This document shows, in pieces, positions 37,754-48,200 of a DNA stretch of 64,000 nucleotides. Both the position numbers and the translations under genes were made by a program. Under the pieces are notes generated by a model. That model did no database searches. It had not been told where the DNA came from and worked only from the letters and a program-made list of their open reading frames with translations. Position 1 is the first letter of the stretch. Each line of letters begins with the position of its first letter. The DNA comes from Watersipora subatra (Eukaryota; Bryozoa; Gymnolaemata; Cheilostomatida; Watersiporidae): assembly GCF_963576615.1 (NCBI RefSeq), contig NC_088714.1, positions 27,152,558-27,216,557 of the forward strand, given 5' to 3'.

Positions 37754-38734
37754 CTATGAGAATCAGCAAGTGGACTGAACTGCTAACTAGTTTTGTAGGT
37801 GGGTGGTCCAGGTGGGCGGTCAGTTATGCAGTTTGAGAAATGCCAGTTCTTTTGCGCTTCATTTGCGACCTGCTGGACTAGTAACCTTTGTGATGTTCCC
37901 ATATGATTTATCACTGTGGGCGGCACCACCTTGCGTGCCAATTAGATTGAGGATCTAGACCTTTTGGAGCTACCTGTGTGCGTCCTTGCCAGAACTGTTA
38001 GTAATTTGTGAGACATTGAACGGATAACATTTATGAACATTAATTCTCAAAGTTGACAACATTGAACTAAGCTATCAATTCAGAAAAACCAAAGGTAATA
38101 GATTCCTTATATAGATTTTTCATATTTAATTAATTATATAGTAGTCTTTGTTTTATTAGTTACATGCAGTTGCATAATGACAATATTTAACTTGGACATG
38201 TTGTCACTCAAGTTTTTATGTGTATTGTTCAAGTATTGCAATCATTATTATACATTTTAAATCTCATGCTGGTGAAAGCAAATAAACCAGCCATTTGCCA
38301 GCTGTGAAGTCATTTATTTGTAAAGCTTAAAAAGGATAGTACAACACAACTTGCTACACAAAGAATGCTTTGTTCTAATTACAACATACTGCTTTATCTT
38401 ATCACCTTAACAATAGCCTAAAAATTAGCTATATAAAATGAATAAGAGAAGTCATTCCAACTTAAATATAAATAGTCTTTCACATTTTTTGCTTGTAGTA
38501 GTAATCCAGATAGTAATGTGCCTATGAAATTACCTACCTTGTCAAAGAAGGAACTAGATCCTTATGACACATGCAGCATGAAAACAGTAGAACAGGTACA
38601 AAATTCATATAATTTGGTGAAATATTCAACAATGGAACATTGAGAATCTACTATAAAAACTTTTAAACTTATAAAAATACTTAAATACTCGCTATAAACA
38701 AAAATAAACAAATCGATAAGACGTAAGTACAAAA

Positions 38735-40060
38735 ATGGCAGCATCACAGGTTGATAAGATTTATACAAAAATGAAAGATATCTCTTTGAGAGTTATAAGC
38801 AGCAATAGAGCCAGTCGTACCTTCACTGTGGCAGCAATTGAAGATAACCAAATCGTGCTCTACATAGTTTGTCAAGAGAATGAAAACAACATGAAATCGT
38901 TTGACATGTATGGAGAAGAAAGCTTTAGTGCAAACTCGCTGAAACGTATCGAACCGACGACGACCATCTTTTATAATAATGATGAAATTGGAAAAATTTT
39001 AAATGTAGCCACTTCTGACGGAGTTGCTACTATAATACCGAACCGAGGAATAAACATGTGCATTATGGATCCTACATTGAGTTTAACGAGTAGAGGTGTC
39101 CGACAGTTCTACCATAACATCTACACCGCTGCCGGAGATCACCAAGTTGCAGACATCGTTTGTGAAGGGCTGGCATCAACTCTTAATGTTCACATAAGCC
39201 ATGATGCATGCAGAGCCAATGACAAGAAAGCGATAATCGCCTTTGCTGTTCAACTTTTCTACACCGAATATCAAATACACAAGCTCCTTGCTCCTCAGGT
39301 GATTATCGCTGTACCCAAATCATCATGTACATCGCACCACCAAACAGAGCAACCTTCTTATTACGCGGTTCGTGATTCTTCAGATTTCGGAAGTTGCTTT
39401 CAGCTGAGAGTCGCTGGTGGGTCTAGTAAACCAAGCTCAACGGCTTCTAATACTAGTTTGTTCTCATTGGAAAGCACTATCAGTGACCTCTTCAGAGAAC
39501 GTGAGTCTCTTACTTTAGAAGACCTTTATTACGATGCCGTTGATGTGTATTCCCAGCAAACATTGTTCACCGTTCAATGTCTGATGGATAGCGCAGCACA
39601 AAGACCTTGCAGTCACAGAGTTCTAGATAAAAATCTAAATTTGAAATATTTAGTGGAGTATTCACAAGATGATGCCAGATCATCACTGAGTGTTTTATCA
39701 CCAGATAGAACTCTGCTTGGAAAATACAACAAAAAAGACAACAATTTTCTGGATACAAATGGAAACGTTCTCTACACAATTTACACAATGAATATTAAAC
39801 CAACGTATCCAACTCGCTGGGGAGGCAATATCCACCATTATATCAAACCAGATATAGCCTTGGTTTGCAACTTTCACTGCGGAGTGGGAGTGGTTTTCCA
39901 CAGCGAGGATGTATCAGAAAAGGCGAGAGCATTGGTCACTGCATTTGCCATTAATGCCAATTTCACTGACTATAATTTTCACATAACTCCGATTCCTGCT
40001 ATTGAATATAAATCACAAGAGAGCGAAATTTGTCAAAACTGTAAGCTAAAATCCGATTGA
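38735..40060 (+). CDS. Intronless gene for a 441-residue protein with two related halves
   Basis: One open frame of 441 codons runs without introns in an otherwise intron-rich region. The protein has two similar halves. Near residues 165-200 it reads AFAVQLFYTEYQIH and near 405-425 AFAINANFTDYNFH, each preceded by a VxxH(I/S) strand and a KA pair. Each half also has a GKI/GKY element followed by an Asp-Gly or Asn-Gly turn. A Ser-rich linker (about 225-265) separates them. The pattern of beta strands followed by a final hydrophobic helix, with a DV..KA.AL motif, resembles the phospholipid scramblase/tubby-C/LURP-one fold. That assignment is an inference from pattern only. There is no signal peptide and no clear membrane segment. 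A retrocopy origin is possible, but no poly(A) tail or target duplication is evident. AATAAA lies at 40199-40204. The function is not known. Confidence 0.75.
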   Translation: MAASQVDKIYTKMKDISLRVISSNRASRTFTVAAIEDNQIVLYIVCQENENNMKSFDMYGEESFSANSLKRIEPTTTIFYNNDEIGKILNVATSDGVATIIPNRGINMCIMDPTLSLTSRGVRQFYHNIYTAAGDHQVADIVCEGLASTLNVHISHDACRANDKKAIIAFAVQLFYTEYQIHKLLAPQVIIAVPKSSCTSHHQTEQPSYYAVRDSSDFGSCFQLRVAGGSSKPSSTASNTSLFSLESTISDLFRERESLTLEDLYYDAVDVYSQQTLFTVQCLMDSAAQRPCSHRVLDKNLNLKYLVEYSQDDARSSLSVLSPDRTLLGKYNKKDNNFLDTNGNVLYTIYTMNIKPTYPTRWGGNIHHYIKPDIALVCNFHCGVGVVFHSEDVSEKARALVTAFAINANFTDYNFHITPIPAIEYKSQESEICQNCKLKSD

Positions 40061-40441
40061 GGTACAATTTTTCAATTTGGGTAAAATTTTATTAAATTAA
40101 GAGTATTAAAATTATTAAATTTAAAGTTAGATTTATTTAAAATTAAAAAATTTTTTTAATCAATTTTTAAAAATTTATAACCTTTAAACAAGATGATTAA
40201 TAAAATCAAATATATACAACAAATTAAATCAACCAAAGTATTTATTGTAGACAGAAATGTTTATGTAGCGAGTTATGAATATTTAGCTGACTATCGCACA
40301 AGAGTTGGTAAAGATAAAGAAAATTAAATTACACTGTCTACCATAGTTTATATGCCTTAAAACAGGTCATGTATTAATAAACAAATCATGCTAGCACAAG
40401 TTAAGTTTATAAGGTTACTCCAAGTTTTACAACCAGGGTGG

Positions 40442-40882
40442 CACAAAATTTTAGAAGATTTTATTAGAAAGTATTAGTATTTTTCTATCACTTGCGATTG
40501 ATTTTGATATTTGAGATGATCTGACTACCAGGATGTTCCAACATTGAAATCGATAAAACTTTATCGTGGTTAAAACGCTCGGATCAAGTGAAAGTGTGAC
40601 TATGGTGTCTATAGTTAGTTGCAAAGAGACCAACAAAGTAGAGACGCGTAACGCTGCATCTTGAATGCAATAGCCGATATCAACTATAGTAATGATAGCA
40701 ACTAGTAACATTATTTAGCATGTATTTTTTTTCTAAGCATCTTATCTAATCTTCTAATCAAGTTTTGCCTACTGTTAATCTTGAAACATCTTGGCAATCA
40801 GATCACCTCAAACATCAAACAACAGTCCCAAATGATAGAAAAATACTGACACTTTCTGATAAATCTACTAAAACATTGTGAA
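40442..40882. mobile_element. Foldback/MITE element, family F, copy 2
   Basis: The ends CAAAATTTTAGAAGATTTTA and its inverted complement (TAAATCTACTAAAACATTGT) match copies 1 and 3. The arms continue through CTATCACTTGCGATTG and GATCTGACTACCAGGATGTT. The centre holds a second, inner set of inverted words around AACTATAG. It starts 380 bp after the stop of the 441-codon gene. Confidence 0.78.
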
Positions 40883-41290
40883 AGCTCATCTTTAATAGTC
40901 GTTTTTATCTATGAATATCACTTGATGAATAGTTTGATGTTAAATTAGTAGAGAGTAAACTTAAACCTATTTATGGTTTTCAATAGTTTATAGTAGTAAA
41001 TATAACAGTAACAATAAGCTAGTAGCAATACTGTTGTTAGCTAATTGTTAGTAATTTTAATAGTAATAGTAACAGTAGTAGGCTTACTAATAATTGTAAT
41101 AATATTTAACAGCCAGACAACTTTAAAACTGTACCTATTTATTCTCATTCATAAAATGAAGTGACACTCTGCCAACATGGCATCAGCTGTCTAAACTAAG
41201 GTCTGAAAATTTATGTATATTCTAACAAAGGTAAGTTTGCAAACCTATCCTTTGCCCCAATGGTTTCAGAGGTATATACTATATACTAAT

Positions 41291-41420
41291 ACTAGCTGTA
41301 CTACCCGGCGTTGCCTGGGTAATAAAAAAGTCTTTCTACAGAAAATCAATTTTTATTTAACACACCATAGACAACATTTACCATTCTAATTTTTAAACTT
41401 CATATCATAAGAAAATAATT
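41291..41420 (+). repeat. Family A 5' terminus
   Basis: ACTAGCTGTACTACCCGGCG then TTGCCTGGGTAATAAAAAAG is the clearest example of this terminus. CCCGGCGTTGCCTGGG can form a short hairpin. The following ACATTTACCATTCTAATTTT matches 7770-7790. It may belong to one long element with the 3' end at 42814. Confidence 0.6.
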
Positions 41421-42639
41421 CTAAGCAGCTCAAATTAATTGAGAAGAAAAAGAAAACAACTGTAAAGGTTTTCAAGCTTTTTTAAACAGCTACAACTTTT
41501 AAATTTCATATCCTAAAAGAGGTATTTTGTTAAAATAAATTAGGAGGTAAAATAAGACTGTAAATGTGTTTTAATGTAAATGTGAAATCATTAGCAAGTA
41601 AAGGCTAAATATAATCTGTTTTGCTATGATTACAATGAAAAATTACTTTGTATACGATTATATGATTCCAGTTCATTTCAGTGTTGGCATCATAAAGTGA
41701 AACTATCATATAGAGGTGTAGTGGTATAAAAACCTGGCGATAATTAGTGGCGTAGAAACCCATAGCAATTATCTAATGCTATAGCTGCCTGTTAAAATCA
41801 TCAAAATCATCATCATCAAAAAATAGTAACAAAACAATATGTTAACCTTAGTAGCTATAGTTACCTACAATAAATTTAGTGCACTTTGTGGGTATGATCT
41901 GCAAAAAATGTAACATTACAATGTTCTACTTGCAGAGTTCTTACCTTGAAGACAGACGTGTAACATACATGCTGAACCTAACTTATATGAATTTAGCTTA
42001 TTGAAAACATACTTGAAAGAACTTTTCGTATGCATTTTAGTAAACTTTTAACTAAAATTCTATTACTGTTTATTATCTGTTTTCGAACTGTTCTTATTAT
42101 AACGGATGACGACGAACTGAGATGAAATCGCCAAATTTCAAGAAAAATTATTGTCGATACCGTTATGCGGAAAGTAAATTAGCTCTGGTACGGCAAAGAC
42201 GAAAAAAGCGTCATTTCGTAGAATTAATAGAATTCTTAGAGTTTTAATTAACAAGTCATTTAGCATGGAAATACCTATAAGCTAATGCGCTTTTATCAAA
42301 GTTAAGAAAACTTAGTGCGGCTGGGAAAAAGTCTTCGGAGCAGAGGAAATAAATTAAGAGAGCAAATAAATATAGATGTGAAATGTATACCGAGTATGTA
42401 AACTAGGAAATGTTAATGCAACGTATGTCTTTTGGTAACGTGTATAAACATTACAAAAATTGCCAAATTTTAAGTTTGAAATAAACTATTAGCTCTAACG
42501 AAAAAACACAAAGAAGCATCGTGTAGAATATACTTAGGTCCCAAAATATTCTGAACAGGGGCATTGTAACACCTAGACGCAATGCTAAAGTAATTAGAAT
42601 GCGCATGGGATATGTGGTATGAGAAAATGTTTTCGATCA

Positions 42640-42814
42640 ATATGCCATTGTAGCTCAGTGGTGGAGCGTTTTGATAAAGAGCTTGTTGGTGCCTTCATCG
42701 TAAGTTCAAATCCATCAGAGCAAAAGAATTTTAATATTAAGATTTTAATAACTATAGTCTAAATGACAACTAGTTCTACAGATGACATACTTTGAGGAAT
42801 ATATATATAGATTC
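42640..42814 (+). repeat. tRNA-like module with family A 3' end
   Basis: TGTAGCTCAGTGGTGGAGCG is an excellent A box region and AAGTTCAAATCC an excellent B box, with tRNA-like spacing. The acceptor arms do not pair convincingly, so this is a tRNA-derived repeat rather than a tRNA gene. It runs on into CAGATGACATACTTTGAGGA and a TATATATAG end shared with 9832-10131 and 56102-56490. Confidence 0.6.
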
Positions 42815-43547
42815 TAATAATAATATTAACAATATTAAGCTTTGATTGTAACTAAGTGGACTCAAAGTTGCAGCAAAATATCCCGACTTTTTAAATTTGT
42901 TAACATTTCTTTTGTTTTCAAAAATTTCCAAATGAGTTGGGAACTTTTGTGTTTGAGGGACCCGTTGAATGTACTGGATAACTTGACGATGGAAGACCGT
43001 AGCCAAAGTTCTAAAGGGGGTGCCCAGAAAATGAGCATAAGGCAATATAGTAGCTGCACTTTGAGTTCACCTATTTCTGTACACAATACCTGTAATACAT
43101 GAATGGAAGTTGATATGCTGATATTATATTTGCTAAAACAACAAACTTATATTATCAAACACCAGTTATTAATATTCTTTTTACTAGACCTCCCTAAGTT
43201 TATCTACAAACTCTGTCAAAGATATTTATCACACCAGCGGTAACGCAGTACTACGGTTGTAATATAACTGCAATTATGATATGAACTTGCAGCAGACAAA
43301 TAAAATCTGAAAATTTAAACGAAATGGTTTTAATTTTTCTAATGCAAAACTGCTGCCCACAATCATTGAACACAATCTATTGCTTTATAAGCTATATCAT
43401 AACATAGCTTAACATAAGCTACACAAATTTAGCACCCAGTAATATGGATATGTTACAATCAATGATATGTTACAATGTTAGTAATCAATGAATAAGAAAG
43501 AACAAAGGAACTCAACAGAGATTCAGCTTGGAGTACTTTCTAATCAT

Positions 43548-43587
43548 AGACCTATTAACTAAACAGTACAGTATAGTTAATAGGTCT
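43548..43587. other. Perfect 14-bp hairpin
   Basis: AGACCTATTAACTA and TAGTTAATAGGTCT flank a 12-base loop. Confidence 0.65.
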
Positions 43588-44589
43588 TTGTTTCTAATAC
43601 TTGATTATTCCTGAGGTTTCAATGCAAGAGTCCAGGCCTTCAATAGACTGATTTTATGATGATGCTCTGCATGTGTCTTCCAGCATCCAGTTATTCCAGC
43701 ATCCAGTGCGCTATTATACTGGCTGGTATGTTTTTTACTACCTAACACTCATATGAGTTTATAGCAAATCATATATGAGTTTACAACAAATAATATAGTA
43801 ATTAATTACTTTCTGTATGATATGCAATAGTTGAATATAATAGGTATTGTCTTACACACAATGAGAATTGAAAAGACCTAATGATTGCTGGTGGTATATA
43901 AACTTAGGAATGTAGTTGAACACATAAAATACACTGAATTTGTACTAGAACAAATTAAAAGTGGTGTTAGTACAGTACAATGTACTAGACAAACAACTAA
44001 GCATGTATTTTAATGGTAAATTTGCTATATTTGGCTATATAGTTTTTTAACATGCTTTTATGAAACTAATGCTTTTTTGTTATTAAAGCCAAACTGATAT
44101 CGAGCCTCTGATTATATAAGTGGGATATCTTTTTATTAATTTAATACATTTTCAATCATTTCAAATTTTAGCATTCTAATACATACAAGTATCTCAGAGA
44201 ATACAACGTATAATTGGTGACAAGGATAAGATAACTGTGTTTAGATGTAACGCAATGAAGTTATGTAGAAATGTGCTGCTGGAATATCCTCACCACCAAT
44301 AGTATTTTGTCATCCGGGCCAAAGGGTACGTGGATGAGTGCATCTGCATTTCCATGGTCAGAGATTTTTCTATATTCTATATTCTATGGTCTATAGTCTT
44401 ACTGATTTAGAGTAAGTGCTCATCTTGCTTACCTATTTGCTGCTATAGCTGGTATTGCTTTGTTGGATTCGAATGGTGCTAGCGAAGGCTTGTGATCAGT
44501 CACCAAGACAAATAAACTTCATGGGAACAAACTGCTTGGTTTTAGTAGATACCTAAACTAAGTACCCATATATACATGCTACCACCTCG

Positions 44590-44705
44590 ATATCAACATG
44601 TGGTCATGACCATATATGGTTACAACCATATATGGTCATGACCACATATGGTCAACCATATATGGTTGAGCGCATATATGGTCATGACCATCTATGGTCA
44701 TAACA
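44590..44705. repeat. Palindromic ATGGTCATGACCATAT array
   Basis: About eight units of ATATGGTCATGACC or GGTTACAACCATATATGG follow each other. Each is close to self-complementary, so the tract can adopt several alternative hairpins. Confidence 0.8.
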
Positions 44706-44929
44706 TGTGATCTCCAACTAAGATCTAAAACTTGCTACATAAGTTCTAAACACTATCAATTAAAATTATGGAACTACTTGAAACTGTCATGTGGCGAAGT
44801 AATTAAACTTAGTTTGAGGGTTGCTTTTACTGAAACTAGTAGTCTGGCAGACAAATGTGCTGTGAGAGATTGTCAGATGTGCCAATAAAGTACAGCAAGT
44901 CACTACCTGTATCATTATTTCGTAATGGT

Positions 44930-45003
44930 AGTTGATTGGTGCAGGTGGGAGAATGTTAGTGTACTAAGCTGAAAGTTGTGAGTTCAAATCTCATATGAGG
45001 CAG
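44930..45003 (+). repeat. tRNA-like module
   Basis: GTTGATTGGTGCAGGTGGGA (weak A box) and GTGAGTTCAAATCTCATATG (good B box) at tRNA-like spacing, then a T-run. It lies 235 bp before the start codon of the fibrinogen-related gene. It is too diverged for a confident tRNA call. Confidence 0.4.
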
Positions 45004-45237
45004 TCTTTTTTCATACCTTCAATCGCGGTTTCGATTTCGACTTTGACTTTTTACAATAGTGAAGTTTGTTCTTACAATACAAACATACAAGACCTTGTGA
45101 TGTGAGAAACAGCATCTGGTGATAGAGAGCTAAAATAGCTTTAATCTCACAGCCTGAAGATAAACAAATGTACTCCATTGTGACAGCAGTGGAAATTCTG
45201 AAAAAGTACTATACCACTTGAAACTTATAAGCCAAAG

Positions 45238-48200
45238 ATGAAGGTTGAGGCAGCGCTGTTCTTTTGCTGTATAACATTCTGCTGCTGTCTCGCAGGATTG
45301 ATTGGCTATGACAACCTTGAGCAAGAATTAAACCTATATCGTCAGCGAGTCATCATTCTCAACCGGTTGCTTCAGTCGGAATGCCCTGACATGATTGAGA
45401 AGCGAGAACTTGAACATATTCTCCCTACTCACCTTGAAATTGAAAAAAAGCTCTACGATCAACTAATCAACAGCCTTGTTAAGTGTCGTAATAGTCACTC
45501 CTCAGACGCGAACATCACAACAACAAGTAACAATACAAGATCATGGAAAGGTAAGATCCGTTTCCATTTAAAATCTTTTTTACTGAAGATAATAAAAAGT
45601 TTGTTTACTGTTCAGGTTTGTGTAGAGTCGGGCATGTAGACACCAAAAGACTAAATGTATGTGAAATCTCTGTTTTTTGTGTAAGAAAGAAATATTTCAA
45701 GTTTTTCAGAACATTGCTATTAAGGAGCAAAATTTCGCAAAAACGGGAAATACTCATGCTGCAGATGTTCAACTTTAATACAGCAGAACCTAGAGATACA
45801 GCATTAACACTTTCAAACCTAATATCATAAATGCAAGTAGGTTTCCTGATTCTAGACCATACTAACAACTTTCCATCAACTGTAAAAAGCACTTTGAATA
45901 GCAAAACTCTTTTTGAACTAAACATCATAGTGAAGCTCCAAGCTTGTAAAACTCAATGAAAAAAAAGTGAAATCAAATAGAGTAAATAGTTTTCTTTTCA
46001 CACTCTTTTAAATAAGTGATGTTCTAGAGACAACTGAGAGAACATAATGACTGCAGTACACCAAGTCTGGTAGAGTGTGTATTTGTAATGAATAGAAAAA
46101 TACAAAGCTTTAGTGAGAAACTTTTGTTGTTGAGGAAAAGCTTCCTAGCTTTGTCTATTTTTTTTAAACCTTCATTACCCGTAATCCATCATTACCAATA
46201 TTTTTAATCAGCTTGTCATGAGACACTGAGATTCTGTTACCAACTATTTTTTACTTGGCAATCAGTTAGAAGGTACCCTCGATATTCTGGTAATATCTCA
46301 TTCTTTTACGTCTGATCGACTTGAAACTTTCGAATTAGACAGGAAACATATTACGCATGAACCAACCAAATATCTTAACCATACCTAAACTGGAAGTGCG
46401 AAAAACAAATCTAAAGTACATAGCCAAGTTTACTCCGATGTAGGATCAAGTAGAAAAGCTATTCCTAGAATTATCTCAGACTCAGGCTTTAAGCTGTTGA
46501 TTAGTTTCTGGGGTTGGGATTGAAAAGTGAAATTGCCATATGGCAGGGTCTCTTAGCATCTCAGCTTTTCAACATTTCTCTTTTTGAGAAAGCCCCATGC
46601 AAAGAAACCTGTTTAAAGGCTACTGCTCAAAACATTCATGAAATAACTCGCGCACCTGTCACTAAAACTGTCTGTGAAATGACTTATGAATTGAACAAAT
46701 TTTAGGGGTTTTTAAGCAATAAGTCAAGGAAGGCTTTCAAACCAACCGATAGTCTTTTTTATTTCTGCAGATGACGCTTGTTCTGTCTCTCCCTGTTTGA
46801 ATTTCTTGATTATTTTTAACTCTGTTTTTATAGCAAACATAATTTTGCTTCCCCATTTGTCATCACTAGCAACATTGAAACTAATAGCTAGAGAATTAAA
46901 GTTTGATATATGCACTAAAAATCACAATATAAATACAATTTCGTAAACACTCTAACAAGATAAAGACAATGCAACCTTCGCATAACAATCCTTCTTAGGG
47001 ATTGTGGTAGGATTTTTTGGCCGTACGGTGAGGCAAGGAAATACCATAAACAAGTTCCAGAAAGTCATTGAGTTTCATTTTTTAACCTAAAAAAACCTAT
47101 ATCAGGCCATTGATTTCGGCATTTTACAGTACTGTAAAATTTACATACTGATGTAAATTATATGTAAGCTTACTTTATATGCTATATAACTTTTGTCTGC
47201 AACCCAAATGGGAGTTGTCTATTTGTTGCAAAACTTATAACTTATATATATTCCAACATATTACAATCAAATGTTCTGAATTCTTGTACATGTTGTACCA
47301 GTGTACTATCACTGTCATCTGACTTAGTTGTCATCAATTCGTTCTTTTTTGTTCGAGTTTTTTGGATAAACAAAACATAGCATTAAACTTCACCTTTTGG
47401 CATCTGTGATCTTCGGATAAGTATTGTAGAGGACGAGGAATTAATTGTACATATCGATTGTTTATTATACTTATTATATTCATATTAGTGGTAGAACTTG
47501 CCGACCGTATAGACCTACCCGAATTTCCCTTGTATTATGTAATCTCATTTATCATACTCTTATATAACCTGATGCAATTCTTTTGTGACATAAGTAGGAT
47601 AGTGGGCGGAGCTACCCCACTCTATAAACGAGTGCACGAGTTGCACTGGTTTGCTTGATATCACTCGATCTTGTGTATGCATGTTTCTAAGCTATCATAA
47701 ATAAAACTACTATACTCGCAGAACTGATTATATTGACGCTTGTCTGGTTGGCTCAACAGTTGCAGAAGCAGGCTCATTCTAAACGTCAGACGGAACTGCC
47801 AGGGTGGCTCTATAGGGCTAGGGATTGATCCACGGCTTTGTCTAAACTTGATTGGGTATGCCATGGCATAAGAAATCAAGTCCTAGAGCAAGCTGCTTGT
47901 GGACCTAGACTAGCCTGATATAGGGACCTAGAGGGCAGGCCAGAATTGGTTTCGGAGTAAGCCTGATTATCAGGTACTCATCGTGGACTGACTTGACCAC
48001 CCTTGGTGTCAAGCAGGCCTCGGATAAGGCAGACCAGTAGCTCAGGTTACGTCTCCCTTGTTAGTGAAGTAAAGCTGACTCAGATACCGGAGTCAGTCCT
48101 TTACAGTATTTTGGACTGATCCTGTACATTCATTAGGATTAATAATACAAAGATTTGTAGATAAAACTTACCTTTTAATGTGGTAAAACATAATCTAATA

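Larger units (their letters stand above)
40883..45237. other. Gene-poor region before the fibrinogen-related gene
   Basis: I find no supported gene. It contains a family A terminus at 41291-41420, a tRNA-like module with a family A 3' end at 42640-42814, overlapping short open frames on both strands at 42776-43102 that I cannot assign, a 14-bp hairpin at 43548-43587, a palindromic ATGGTCATGACC array at 44590-44705 and a tRNA-like module at 44930-45003. Confidence 0.45.

Noticed and set aside
42645-42722. tRNA gene candidate with good A and B boxes
   Set aside because: The acceptor and anticodon stems do not pair well, and it continues into dispersed-repeat sequence, so it is better read as a tRNA-derived repeat.
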